64,000 nt of DNA, taken from contig NC_065535.1 in assembly GCF_932294415.1 (NCBI RefSeq), positions 10,820,282 through 10,884,281 of the forward strand. The letters run 5' to 3'. The position numbers were made by a program, and so were the translations under genes. The DNA is from Quercus robur. Lineage: Eukaryota; Streptophyta; Magnoliopsida; Fagales; Fagaceae. The notes under the pieces are model-generated. The model saw only the letters and a program-made list of their open reading frames with translations. It was not told the origin of the DNA and made no database searches. Shown in pieces: positions 37,586-51,381 of this stretch (positions within the stretch are counted from its first letter, which is position 1; every line of letters begins with the position of its first letter).

Positions 37586-39293
37586 TCAATCCTCTGCAGG
37601 ATCTGAGACATCTTCCCTTGTCATTGAATTGCTAGTTAATTGGTTCAAGTCTTCTGAGGACTCCCCAAACTCTTCTTTGTACATTTCTTCAATCATAGGT
37701 TTCCACAGCCGAACCCGAGCATTTATGAACCAATTTGAAACCTGAAACAACCATGAAGATTACTCATTCATATCACAATTAGGCCAGCTCACAAAATGAG
37801 AAATACTAACTAGTTTATAATAATCATATTCTGAGCAGAGAAAAATGGGAAAGGAATTACTTGGTTCTTGGTCAGGCCTGTCTGAGATGCCAACATTAGC
37901 TTTTCAGTTTCATTTGGATACCTGTGAGACACATAAAGTATCAGAGTCACATAAGACATGAAATCACAATGTAGGAAATAAAATTGATGCACTTACGGGT
38001 GGAGAAAGTGTTCAAAAAGCCAAGAGCGCAGGATTGCCACAGAAGTCTCTGGCAACCCTCTAATCGGTCTCCATGCTTGCCTTTGGCTTTGCATCATGCT
38101 AAGCTGTTGAAGGGTCATTCTAGTTTGTCTAGTCTCTGTATCAAACAAGTTAAGCTGTGATAATCCGGTGCTGATTCGCGGTAAATCCTGCAAGAATTTC
38201 CTCTTCCTGATGTTTATTTGGGAAACTATGGCATCTCTTAAGCTGCAGAAATGCCTAGACATGGCCTGAAGTCCTAGTGCAGTGTAAGACTTGGCAGCTC
38301 CTACACCTGCTATCAACTCAAATGATGACACCACTTCTTCCATTTGATGATAATATTTCTCATATGTGTCTTCAACCTGAAAATTGAGAGAGATTTTGAG
38401 GCAAATTACTATGAAAATTTTTAGAAGCAATCAAGTTAAGACTACCGATGAAGAAACAAGATTTCAATATTGTATAGACCCACCTCCTCCAACAAAGCAA
38501 TAAGCTTTGCAATCTTAACTTGAAGTTCATGTTTCTCAGCTGATAAGAGCCCATTACTGTACAATTCTGCTTTTAGTTCAGAAGAAAGTCCAAGAGCTCC
38601 TGCCCTACCTCCACGACACAATTTAGCAACATATTTTTCATTGCTCAAATTAACTTCTCTGCCACCCACATTAACAGTTTCTCTCAAAAGGGACTGAGCT
38701 GGTTTTAAATACACTGAATTGCCTATAACAGAAGCAAAAGATTCTGTTCCATATGAAGTTGAATAAGAACGATTTAATGAGGCCGAAGATGAAGCAAATG
38801 AACTTCCTGTGTAAGAATAGTCACTGCTTACATGTTCCACTCCTGGATTACAAGGTTCCTGTGCTTCTTCTCTGGACATTAAGTAACTGGGGGGGCTTAT
38901 GAGGTCTGAATTGAAGGACCTCTGCCTGTATTGTCCAGAAGGAACAAGCACATGAGAGCCTAAAGAAAGTGACAGCCTCTGAGCCTGGTGATTGGACTCA
39001 TTTGCTGCTCCTAGAAGATCCATGAAATGTCTAGTGTGGTTGATCTCAGATTCCTCAGCTACTGTTGAAGCTTGAACAAGGTCTATTGATCTAGACATTC
39101 TTTCCCCAAGAGATTGAATGCTGGGAAGTACACCAAGAGAATGATGGAGCACTGTGTCACTTCCAGTTAATGCAGACCCATATGCATCAAAATGTTGGTT
39201 TTGGTTTTGGAAATGGTTTTGACCAGTGATAGAGTCTGAGATAGTGAATAGGTGCATGTTACTTGGATGTGGAGGTGAGTCCTGTGAAACCAT
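37586..39293 (-). CDS. BEL1-like TALE homeobox protein, BLH11-like
   Basis: Nuclear transcription factor of the BELL class, expected to act as a dimer with KNOX proteins. Four exons, 38484-39293, 37997-38376, 37861-37921 and 37586-37741, close in frame to 468 residues. Exon 3 is 61 nt, the same as in the neighbour. In order: a ZIBEL-like LSLSLGS (107-113), the SKY box [12 protein letters not shown] (194-205), the BELL domain (about 250-345, [16 protein letters not shown]), and a TALE homeodomain with the PYP loop (HPYP) and recognition helix [13 protein letters not shown]. The C-terminus is only about 35 residues past the homeodomain. The linker between BELL and homeodomain diverges from that of typical BLH proteins. 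BLH11 is my best subfamily match from memory; BEL1-like is certain. Confidence 0.93.
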
Positions 39294-39330
39294 ATTGAAC
39301 AGAACCGGAAGCTAAAAAGTTATAAAAGAT

Positions 39331-39337
39331 TTGCTCT

Positions 39338-39369
<32 letters not shown>

Positions 39370-39389
39370 GAGAACCTTGCTCTGGACTT
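39331..39389 (-). mobile_element. Micro retro-insertion (poly-T) just upstream of the BLH11-like ATG
   Basis: The 13-bp word TTGCTCTGGACTT occurs at 39331-39343 and 39377-39389, bracketing a T-run plus GAGAACC. Read on the minus strand this is GGTTCTC followed by poly(A): a retroposed tail with its target duplication. It lies 40-95 bases upstream of the start codon, so probably in the 5' UTR or core promoter. Confidence 0.75.
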
Positions 39390-42300
39390 TAGCAAGTTGG
39401 GTTTTGTCAAAGCTTTAGTGAAAAGAACTAACAACTTGGTCAGGAAAACTAGAGACTATCAAGCTGATATTGATCCTCTATTGAATATGAAGTGCCAAAG
39501 ATAAAGATGGGAGTACATTTCCATATTAATTGCTATGGAAGCAATAAATGGTGTGTAAGGAAGACAATCATGAACTTGTGGCCGTCATGTGTTAGCACTA
39601 AATTATGAGGGCATAAGTTTGATCAATAAACAGAGACCAAGTAAAGGTACGACTTAAAGCACTGAAGTGGAAATTCGTATTAAGTTGCACTCAGAGAGGC
39701 AGAGTAACTAAAATCAAGAAGCCAAAAGACATGCTCAATTATTTAGGCACAAGTACCAGAATTAATTAACACTGAAGTTCAACTTGGAGGGATCACTTCG
39801 GACAAACAAATTCAAAAAATGGCACATAGAAAGAAAACCCAGTTCAGTGAAAGTAAATGTGAGAATTCAAACTAGAAGGACTGCTAACATAATGACATAA
39901 CTGACCCATTAAAGAAAATATTATCAATAAAAGGAGAGAGAAACTCAGAAACATGAAGCAGATTAGTTAAAATCATTAAAAATGAGGAAAAGTGAAGTAC
40001 AAGACCAGGCTAACTGAAAGCAAGACAAAATTAATATCCCAACAAGTCTTTGACAACCAACCCCAATCCTTGATGGGCAGAGTTGAAGAACTAAACAAAG
40101 TTGAAAATGAATAGAGTGAAAAGAAAAGAGGAAGACCCACCAAAAGATAAAATGAATCAAGTTCTATTAAAGTAGCACAAGCCAAAGCAAGCAGGAAAGC
40201 ACAGTATATGAATGCAAAGTGCAAACATACATACATTTGTTGTTAATAATAATTCACTCTCTTTCTCACACACACATAACAGGTCTAAAACTGAACAACA
40301 GAAGGCCTAGAGACATAGACTCCTGCTAGTTATTTAAAGAAACAAAGTTAATTGGCTAAGCAAATATGGCAGCAAATGACAGGAAAAGATGGTCCCCCAA
40401 ACTTCCCTGACTATAAAACAACAAGCAAAAGTATCAAGCCTCCAGCTTTAGTGCTAGCAGATACACATTTCTTTGGGAGACTCAAAAAAGTAAATTTAGG
40501 CTCAGAACAGTGTAAAACTCTCTCTCCCACCTCTCCTCACAGGAGAGCCCCTTAATATGTTAAAATTGTTCTGTTCACTCTGCAAAAGGAGGATAAAAAG
40601 TGGGCTATCTTTTGCACACTCCCAGTTCTAAGATTGTCAGCTTACGAGCCCGTAAGCCATATTGGAATATCTAACTTTTTTCACTGTTAGGTGTTGTAGT
40701 CATGCATACAGACGTTGAAAGGACACTGAATATCACAATCTTTCAAGAATTGCTTAAATATAAAAATCGGTTTTCGTGCTTTCAAGAATTGCTTTTTTTT
40801 TTTTTTTTTACTCTCTCTCTCTCTCTCTCTCTCTCTTGGCGGGTGTCGTTGGGTTTGGAATTGTGTGCTGTGATGAGACTGATTTATTTCTGGATTTTTT
40901 TTAGGGTGGTGCCTTTGGTTACTTTAGTAATGATTGCTATCTTTGTTCCTTTGGCCTCCTTCTGTTGTCACTCTCTGGTTCCGTAACTTTTGTTTCTCAG
41001 CTCAAAATTGAGAGAGCCCCACACACAACACTCTCTCCATTGTCCAAACATGGATTAAAGTATCTGCCTAATCTGAACTACACCAGAAGGCAGTATCCTC
41101 TTTTTTTTTTTTTTTTTTTTTTTCTTTGCTAGAAGCCTAGAACTTTACTAATATCTTTTACACCCAAAAATTCTGCCAGCCTTGTCCTGATAATACTGCC
41201 TTGGAATAATCACTTCCTATTCCAAAAATCAAAGAAACATGAGTAATTATTGTATCTCCAAGAGTAGATAGATTGGAAAATTAATCTTAAATGATAGTAT
41301 CAATTACAAAATTTTGAAGTTTAGAATTAGAACACATACTACAAGTGCCCCTAGATTTTAGGATAGATAGAATTCCACTAAAAACTAAAAAGTCACACTA
41401 TGAAATTCCTGCTCCTGCATATGCTAAAACTTGTAGGCCTGAACTGACAACCAGCAGGCTTGCCATCAAACAGTAAAATGGAGACCAATGCAAGCACGCT
41501 CTCCAGCATATACTTTGTTTTTACAGAAAGTCTAGTGCTGCAACAAAATTCACAAACAACTTTCACAGCTATTGAGTTCGTAAATTGCGATTGGCGTACA
41601 TAAAAATGATGCAAGTGGTAGTATCCATATGAAAGTGATATTGTACTAATTATGATATGTTTCCCTTCAAAAAAATATTGATCATAATATGCTACCTCAA
41701 CAATTGCAAGATTTGTTGTGTTTGTAGTATTGTTGTTCTTTTAATAGTTGCACCAACCTTCTTTGCTATCCAAGGCTTTGTTGGTCCAAGTAGAGGAACT
41801 TGAACAATTCGTCAAAACCTTGCTGTCCTGGCATTTCAAATGCTCCAGTTGTCAATCAAAAGCATTAAACAGTGCTGGCGTGGTCGCCAGCTTCAAATTT
41901 CGATGAATTTAACCACCATTTGGGGCCATCAATTATGTAGCACTAGAATTTACAACCCACGAAGGTATCTACTTGTGGGGGACCATTGATGAGCATTTAT
42001 GCTGTTGGAGGTATGAAGAGCATAAAATGACCAACCAACCAAAAAAAAAAAAAAGCCACGTCTTTCTACCATTGGATTTAGTAGGTATCGACAGTCTTAA
42101 AAACGTGTAACATTTGAGTAGTTAATACCAAACGTAACCACCACATCCCATATGTATGTACGCATGTGTGTATTTTTGAAACTGGGAACATACGCTATTA
42201 TAACAAACTAGATTAGATAAAAATCTTCAGGATGAAGAATGTTCAACAATGAGTGCAACACAGGGATATGATAATGAAAACTGAAGCAGCAATTGTTCAA

Positions 42301-43024
42301 ATTTTGTACCATGAAGAGAGATGATGGGACGGACCAGATACTAGCCAAAAAGAAGTGCCAATAAGAAAGATCAGATTAAACGAGAATTAGAAAATAATAT
42401 GGTCCATAACAGAGGGAAATGACCACAATTCAATTTTAAAGCAGTCTACCAATAAGAGTGATATTATTTGAGGAACCGGGGGAGGGTTGGGACCTATTTG
42501 TTTATCATTGACAGTTAATCAGGCTAAACTTTAGGCTTGGAATACTCCTATTTCTAAACTTCTGCACAAGCTCCAAACAATATGACCACAAACTTACAGG
42601 AAACCAACATATTTTCGACCTGATCATAATACAAATGGCAGGAAAACAAATCAGTCAATTATTACATAACATTTATTTCCATAGGAAATGATACATCAAT
42701 GTCACAATTGTAAGTACTTTTACAAGATTCCTTATTCAACAAAATGCAGAAAAATACCCATGCATCTCATCTATACAAATATGCCTACAGCTCCAACAAT
42801 CTTTTTGTTATATTACAATTTACAATTGGGAATCATTCCTGTATCTACATGTATATTTGTACTGCTAGTGGTTTTCTGTATCTTCAAACAATAAGCAAGA
42901 AGGGTGAACAATGCCCCAAAAAAAACAGCACAGGACATTCTATTTCTGTTTTTTGTTTTTATTTTTCAATGATCCTTCTCTTGACAAGATTGATTTTCAC
43001 CAATAAAGATAGGAAAGCAGTGTT
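39390..43024. other. Intergenic between the two BEL1-like genes
   Basis: Upstream region of the BLH11-like gene and 3' flank of the BLH3-type gene. It holds a T-run plus (CT)n at 40794-40836, a T-run at 41101-41123 and a 16-bp direct duplication (CTTTCAAGAATTGCTT) at about 40740 and 40779. No further gene was seen. Confidence 0.5.
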
Positions 43025-46000
43025 TCAGACTACAAAATCATGTAACATATGGGGATTGTTGAACCTGTGATGTTGCTTCCCCAGATCCATGCACTGAAAA
43101 TCTAGCGATTCAGGCCCTGCAGAAGAAGTTACAGTGTCATTACCTCTTAAATTGGCACCACCAGACATTGGAAATCCATCATTTTCACAATGCCGCAACT
43201 CCAGTGCAAGTGACACCTGGCTGCCATCTACAAAACTACCCAACTCTGACATATCATATGTGGCAGCAGCAGCCATAAGACTCCCACCACCATTCTGTTG
43301 GGGTAGGATAATCTCATCGGAATAAAGGTTATGATCATCCACTTTAGGCCTTTGGTTACCCTGTAATTTCATAATTCCAGACCCCAAAACATTATCTCTG
43401 TGAGTACTACTCTCAAAACCTATCCTTGCAGATTGCCCATTTATTTCTACATTGGGGATATGAACAGACTTTGAGTCATAGGCTTGCCCTAGGTGGACAC
43501 TATCAGCAGTTGTGGATATCACACTGTCTTGCAACTCTTCCCCCCTATCCTCAGATGCCAAGGAATTATCTCTTGGTACGTTCAGTGCACTTTCTGGTGA
43601 GGATTTGGAGTTCATTTCAGATTCAGCAAACTCTTCTTTATACATCTCCTCAACCATGGGCTTCCAAAGGCGCACCCGCGCATTGATAAACCAGTTTGCA
43701 ACCTAATCAGTACACAAAATTTAATGATGTGAGTTTTGAGGAAAACCAAGGCATCCATTGATGTGAGAATTTATAGTGTAGAGAAGTCCACAAGTCAAAA
43801 AGTCTAGACACAAATGATAACTGAGGATCAACATTCAGATGTTCAACCTACTGAAATTTTCAGATCCCAGATCCACCAATGCATATTAAGAAGCAATTTT
43901 CAGAATATGTAACTATAATCCACCATTGACAACTAGATTATCATCTTACCTGGTTTCTGGTCAAGCCTGTCTGCCTTGCGAGTATAATTTTCTCTGAATC
44001 CTTTGGGTAACTATTGAAATAAGGAAAAGAATTAGTACATCAAAGCTCTCAGTAGATTTCCAAGTACAATTGGGAAAAGTATCAAGGGACATACGGATGA
44101 AGGAAGTGCTCAAATAACCAAGCACGGAGAATTGAAACAGAGTTCTCTGGAAGTCCCCTTTGAGGCCTCCAAGCATGTCGCATAACACCAAACTGCTGAA
44201 GAGCCCTTTGTTGTCTGAGCTGCTGGTCTACATAGCGGAGACGAGGTATTCCTCCTTGACCATTTGGTGAAGTATCTTGCTCCCCAAGGCTTCTCTGGAT
44301 CACTTGAATCTGGCTAGCAATTGTATCACGTAAAGAGCGGAAGTGACGGGAAATTGTTTGAAGTGCAAGAGCAGTGTATGGTTCCGCCGCCCCACACCCA
44401 GCTACCATGACAAAAGACGACACCACAATTTGCATCTGATGGTAATATTGTCTGTATCTTTTATCCACCTATAACAAGAGCACATCCATCAGTGATTGTT
44501 CAAATAAGTGCAGCTCAGTAAAAACTGTGGTAGCTAGGAAAGTAAAGGAATAAATAAATAATATCATTGGAGAAGGGGAGAGAAAGAAAACCCATATATC
44601 CAGAAAGATACATTTATATAAACCCAAAAAATGATTAGAAGCATTCCTAGTAACAATCAATGCAAACGTAAAAGCTTCCAATTCCAAATGCTTCATAATC
44701 CCTTTGCCCAGAGGTCTCTAAGCGGTAAGCACCGAGGGAAAAGTTTAGGTAGAATACCTTAGGTGAAGTACATCAGGTTCATAATTCAAACATCTAGCTG
44801 CATTGAATTTAATTATCCTTGGAAATTATTACAGTGTATCTTATTACTCAATGCAACCAAGTATTTGAATTTAACTAGGTAACCTAATGTACCTAAAATA
44901 CCATACAATTTACCCCTACTCAAATACCATACTTTCTCTTCAAAAACCTTTTTCTACATACTATCATTTTTTTGTCTTGAACTTACACAGGATCCTATTA
45001 AAAACCTGTATTCAGCATTGCCAACTGATAAGGAGATCCTCTTGCCCACCCCAACACTATCCCTACTTTAGAAGCACAGACTACTCCGAATCAAAACGTG
45101 ACACTTTGAAGTCTCTTATGAAATTTTCTCACATTCATGTCACGCCAGCTAATGTAATCATAAAAATGGTCTAAAGTATGAGGAAGAGACCCAATGTGTC
45201 TAACATCAACATTCGCTTGCTACTCTCCAAAATACAATACTTCTTTCAGAGCATCCAATCCTCTTTTTAATCTATCAAAAACTCAACTATATCCTTTAAT
45301 GCTTTTGCTTTGAACAAGGTGTTTGTCAATGCCTCTCTTTAATATCATCCATCTAAAAAGCAACTTAACAAGATATATTTCTTTCATCCTTATTTTGATT
45401 TTAGAACATATTCTTGACCATGCTAAACAAAATTTTATCACTATCATTGCAAATAAATCCCTATGAATTTGAGCACAGAAGAATTTAAGCATGGGTAGCT
45501 CTTCAGAATTTGTATAAACACATGAGAACAAAAGACATAAAAAATATTTGACTGTCAAAAAATGATCAATTATGGTAATTTTCTAAACTGTGGGGTATGT
45601 ATTAGGTATGAGGGAAGAATACGTCATGGTCCAAATGATCATCTTCAAGGAAAACAAAAGACAATAGAAAAGACTAGCAATCCAGACTATATATACAAAT
45701 TAAAAAGAAGGGGAAAATGTAACTAAAAAAAATAAGAAGGCGGTAGGGCCTACCTCGTCTAACATGGACAAAAGTGTTGTCTTCTTATTCTGAAGATCCT
45801 GTCGTTCTGCAGGTGATAGCTCACAAGAGGAGTTAGTAGTTGACTCACCAGGGTCTGAAGACATCTGCACAGATTGAGTATTAGATCTCCCATCAGCCTC
45901 TTTAGAGACATCTAAACCAATCCCCTGGATTTGATGTTTGTTCAATCCACGCTGTTTCAAAGCCTTTCGGACATTAACCACTTCATCAAGCAAATGTTGT

Positions 46001-46707
46001 GATGCCTTGAGGTACCTTGAGTTTAAAATTGTGGTTGCAAAAGCTGATGGTTCATATAGGTATTGATCACAGAGCATCTCTTTGGGGTTCATTGAGGAAT
46101 GAGGATTGCACAATGCCTCTGGTTTAGTAGTGTTATGGCTGCCTCCAGGAAAACCAGATAGCAGGCATTCTGCACTTCTCAAATCCTTGTATCGGTTGTT
46201 CTCATCACCTTTACAAGATGTGTTTCCCAAGAATGAAGAGAGACCTGGGTTTGGATACTCACTACCAAATGAAGCTACAGATACCGCAGATGGCATTTGT
46301 GTGCAAAGGCTAAGAGATAATCCCTGAGACTGAATATTTTGTTCACCATCTGGAACTCCCAGCTGCCTCCTTGGAATCACCTGGGAATTCCCAGTAACAG
46401 AGTTTCCAAGGTGATCACCTGTTACAGCATTTAACCTTGCATCAATGGATTGCATGCTTTCTCTATTATCTATAGGTGGAATGAACATCATCTCATTTCT
46501 GCCTCCCACAGATTCATCACAGTTAGGAGGTAGAGAACTCCCAGACAAGATGTCTGAGTAGGATCCAGAAGAAGCTTGGTTCATGTACATCATTATGTTA
46601 TTAGGATGGAAAGGCGCTTCAGAATATGAAGCAAATTTCTGGTCTCCTAAATATGGAGTTTGCAAGCAATCTCTTTGATTGCTTGCATTTGGGAAATAGG
46701 TGGCCAT
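43025..46707 (-). CDS. BEL1-like TALE homeobox protein, BLH3/BLH10 type
   Basis: Nuclear BELL-class transcription factor. Four coding exons, 45754-46707, 44095-44468, 43950-44010 and 43025-43702, close in frame to 688 residues. In order: RNEMMFIPP (70-78), the ZIBEL motif [10 protein letters not shown] (128-137), the SKY box [17 protein letters not shown] (230-246), the BELL domain (about 297-380, [15 protein letters not shown]), the TALE homeodomain (about 417-480; HPYP loop, [16 protein letters not shown]), and a long variable tail ending [10 protein letters not shown]. The start (MATYF), RNEMMFIPP, the VAN variant before WFINAR and the HDFVV end all recall Arabidopsis BLH3, hence the subfamily. 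A 5'-UTR intron is likely, because BELL genes often have one and the region to about 48 kb lacks other genes, but I could not place it. Confidence 0.95.
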
Positions 46708-49610
46708 ACTTTGCTTCCTCTGTCTCAGGACACTTCAGTAGCTAGAGAAAAGAGATTATGCCCAATTTGAGCAGCTAACAAATCCTAACAGGAAAGAGAG
46801 ACAAAATTACGAAATCAACAAATGTAATCCAATCCTATAGTCAAAGAAGACAATACATAGTATGCATATTCACATTAAAAAACTCCATTCAATGTCAGAA
46901 AGAAGGCACTTGTAATTAACAAATCAATGACTGTTATCAATAACGGTGCAGAATCTGGCTCAGCCACTCAAGGTGTTGCAAATAACTGGCAGTGATGAAC
47001 TCTTAAATTACAGAAAAACACAGATTCTGATTCCTAAACAATAATACCATTGAATTATACACACCAACAAAACACCAATCATAAGAAAAAGTACAAACCT
47101 TTTATGTCAAACGTAAAACAGTATGTATAATACCCAGACATTATTAGCACCAAACCCCTACCCCCACCCCAGCTATCTTCTTTGGAAAAAGACCACACAA
47201 TTGCCAATTGGCTCATCACGTTTCTTGTGTGACAAATATCAAATTAAAAATGAAACATAAAAATAAAAATCAACCCTATCAAAAACAGAACACAATGATA
47301 ACTAAAATGCACATCATGCATACAAACAGACCAGAACTACCAGACAAATAACACCAACTACCCAGAAGGAAAATAACCCGTCTAGCAAGAAGAATCCTAA
47401 GAAAAATTTTCAACCTTTTCAACTCTTTCTTCAGGTGAACATCACAGCTACATCATGTAAATAACCCAAAATCAAAATCACCATTAAGAATCAAGCATAA
47501 ACAGTAACTAATAGCCAAAATTCAAACCCCATATAAGCAATAATAGAACAAGTAAAACCCCACAAACCAAAACCAAAAGTCAAGCCAAAATTAAGAACCC
47601 CAAGATTCAAATTACCCAGAAGCACAGTTCTGACAATAATCCCTGCTAACAAATCACTTCCATGACTTCTTCTTTCCAATCATAAATGACCATCATCAAA
47701 TTTTACCACAAATAACAGTGCATAACCATCAAAAATACAAAAAAGTTAGCTAAAAGAACCATTGGAAAATATATATAAATATACCTCAAAGACATAGGAA
47801 TGATGATAAGGCTGTAGTGGGAAGCAAAAACTTGGGGGGGCCTTTTGAAAACAAAAGGATTATATCCCAAAGACCAAGTTGAGACAAGCTTCTTCCCCCA
47901 AACGTAGACAAATGCCAATCCCAAGAGATATATTCCAAACAAAGACCGACCTCCTTATCATTGGAACAACGATACCAACTCAATAAAAATGCATATCATA
48001 CATTATTATTAAACTATTTAATATAGTTGTAGCAGCAAGCACCAACTACAGAAATATTATTTTTTTAATTGTTGGTTAAGTAACATAAAATAATAAAAAC
48101 TATGTTATATCTGTGTCAATCATTCTTTCGTTTCTCACGTGTCAGAAACGGTAGGACGGCAAAAACACGCTAGAAAGTTCGAAATGGCTGTGGTTGTTGT
48201 TTGCTTGAAAGGGTTCAAAGCCTTAACAACCAGTTGGTAGACCTATAACCCTTCGCTTAAACCTTCTTTTAACGCATAATACCTCACACAAACTCTCTCT
48301 CTCTCTCTCTCTCTTTGTTATGTACCAACGACCAAAGAAGCATCTTAAATACTAAAAGCTTTGTGATTGGTTATAACCTTAAAAAAAGAAAAAGAAAAAA
48401 GAGAGAGTTGGGTTCAATGAACGGTAGCTTTTGTTAATGTAATATGTATAATTGTAAGTGGTACCATATCTATATGTGTTAGCTAGCTGTACACGCACGC
48501 AGTAGGTGAAAGCGACGAACTCACGGGTAGACGTGGTGCTGCGTGTGCTTTTCTTGGCTTTCCAACTTTGAGTTGAGCTCTTCAACGCACATCTCCTCTG
48601 GATTTCTATACCTATATTATTGCCTCCCCTTCCCAGTCCCCACCACTAGTAAAAAATTTTAAACTATAAGAAATATGTGAGTGACTTTTATATTATGAAT
48701 TACAAACTCAGTTGAGTAATAAAATCTTTCCTTCATGATATACATACTTATGTCCATATTTAACATATGATATATACAGAAATTTTTTTTTTTTTTTAAA
48801 TGTACTATTTTGCAACATAATTTAAAAACTGATCCCCTAATAACTTCAAAAAATTGAAATTTAAAAAAAAAAAAATATATATATATATATATATAGCGTA
48901 TTATTTTGCAAATTTTGCCATGAGAAGAGGCAAGATGATGCTCAAGGTTTTGGTTCAATTAGTAGCTATTTGGGTTTAATCCGTCATAGGAGATGGGTGG
49001 CTTGGTTGTAGTTTTGTGTGTGTGGGTGTATGCATGCGTGTGTGTATTGTGAATGGAGCATTGGACAACAAGTGCTATTGTTGAAATACAGGGAGGGAGA
49101 AGAAGGAAGGCATGGAATGGAAGGATGAGAAAGAAAAGAAAATAAAAAATAAACTTGTCAAGATAGAGAAAAAAAAAACTAATTGTCTACCTTATTTTGA
49201 AATTTAATATTTTACCCACCTGAACTCTATTGCTTTAAACTTCTATAAGGACACAAAAATCAAACAGTCTAAGCCCACTTAGAATAGTGAGGATTGTGCA
49301 GCTCAACTAGGCCCAAATCAATAGATATTTGTAAGAGAGTGGATTAAACAAAAAATGATAGGGTTTAGCCTGAGGACAAAAATAGGGAGGGCCTCACCAC
49401 AAATCAAAGTTTATGTATATATAAAGCTTATTACAAGCTTACCATGATTATCTTTCTATACCTCATTTTACTCATCTGGACTTCCCAGAAGTCTCTTGTC
49501 TCTTCCCCTCACATCCTCAGGTGGATTCCCTCTTTGGGCTTATGATGCCTTAATAATGACGATAACAGCTCATCTAACCTTTCCTTGGTCCTTGGGCCCT
49601 CACACCTTGT
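46708..49610. other. BLH3-type 5' region and intergenic DNA
   Basis: Probably contains the non-coding first exon and promoter of the BLH3-type gene. A (CT)n stretch at 48293-48314, of the kind common in plant 5' leaders, is one candidate leader position. A (TA)n run lies at 48876-48895. No other coding sequence was seen. Confidence 0.45.
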
Positions 49611-49932
49611 ATGTGTTTGGATTCGGTTGTTGCGTTTTGCGTTTACGTTTCTTCTCTTTTTTTTCTTTTTCTTTTTTTCTGTGCTGCTGCGCATGCGTTT
49701 AGGGAGACAAACGGCTACTGTTCATGAATAGTAGCCGTATATTGTTGACTTTTCAGTCTCTTTTATCAGTCTCGTGGGTCCCGTGAATAGTGCACGAGAC
49801 TCACAAATTTCACTTTTCAGCCACTTTTTCATTAAAAATAAGTCCTACAGCACTGTTTACACATTTAAAAATTATTTTGCTACAGTGTTTTCAATTTTCA
49901 ATTTCAACAAAATAAGTTATATCCAAACGGAT
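49611..49932 (-). mobile_element. MITE, second copy of the 24.5-kb family
   Basis: The left end ATGTGTTTGGATTC runs into GCGTTTTGCGTTTACG; the right end reads in reverse CCGTTTGGATATAACTTATT. These match the right and left ends respectively of the copy at 24517-24784, so the two copies lie in opposite orientation. The interior contains CTACTGTTCATGAATAGTAG, a near-perfect palindrome, and CTCGTGGG...GTGCACGAG. Confidence 0.7.
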
Positions 49933-51339
49933 CCCTTCTATAACCCACCTCTCAATTTTCCGTTTAAAACACACATTTTAATACAAAGACATAATATAAA
50001 ACGGATCAAAATGTTAGTTTGAAGACAATTTTTCACACCATATCAACTTGCCCGTAAAGCACTACCCATTTATCATAGATTCATAATCACTATTTGAATC
50101 CCCACCAAAGCTCACTTTGAATCACCACCAAGGCTAAATGCTTATTCACGCTGGATTTCACAAAGATCTCAACGTCTGGGAGTGAAAAAACAGGTGGTAG
50201 CATTAATGGTTTTACTTGATTTTGGATCTGGATTTTTACTTTTGTATGATTCTTGATGGGTTTTGGTTATTTTTGAAGAAAAGGACGAGAAAAATAACTG
50301 TATTAAGAAAATTGATATGGGTCTTGAATTCGGGTTGGATACCTTTTTGTGTCATGTCTCAATGGAGTTTAAGTTCTCTCTCTCTCAAAAAAAAACCCAA
50401 CAAAGATGTTCTATTTTCATTTCATTTCTCTTTTTTGTTTGTCGTTTAGGCTAACACCAGAAGTTTGCTTCATTTTGAATCTTTGATGGGTTTGTCACAA
50501 AAAGCTTTCACAATTAGAATCTATTTTTAGAGAAGTTCTGATATTTAATTTGTATTTGTTTGATTTTTTTTTTTTATATATGTAATGTTCATCCATCTTT
50601 TGCAAAGTTTTAAACCCTAACTATTTGACCTATTTTATGTTATGTTTTCAAATTAAAATATGTTTCTGTAACAACAAATGCAGAGGTAGATTACGAAAAT
50701 CTAATGGAGCAGAGCTCAAGTGAATAAAGTGTCAAATTGTAAACCATAAGTAGTCAATTTAAATTCGAGTCAAATCATAGGTAGATAAGTTGTCATTTGC
50801 CTTAAAAAGTAATAATAAATGATTAACTAAATAAAAATATTCAAGAAATTAAACAAGGGCAAATAGAGAGATAAAAAATATATAATTTGATACATGCAGG
50901 TGAAAAGTAGATTAGCTAGAAAAAACTTTAAAAATATATATATAGAGTTGGGTTCAAGTTACACTTGGTATAACTCTAAACAATGTTACACCACTCAATA
51001 ACTTGTTATAAAATTCATATTTTGAGAATTCCACCGTTGAATCACATGTTCTATATGTTCTTAACATACATGCCAATTTTCATGTCAATCAAATGTAATT
51101 TACTATTTGATCCATAAACTCGTATTTTATGCATTATTTTAAACTACAAAAACTTGAATTTAAATAATTGATTGATGACATTGCCATTAATTATTGATTA
51201 TCTTTAAATTTTGCAAGCATGGAAAATATACGAAGATAATGTAATTTAACAGTAGATTTGTCGAAATTCGCATCTAATTAAAAAATATTGAGTGGTGTAA
51301 TATTACTTAAATTTACACTAGATGTAACTTGAATCTAAC

Positions 51340-51381
<42 letters not shown>

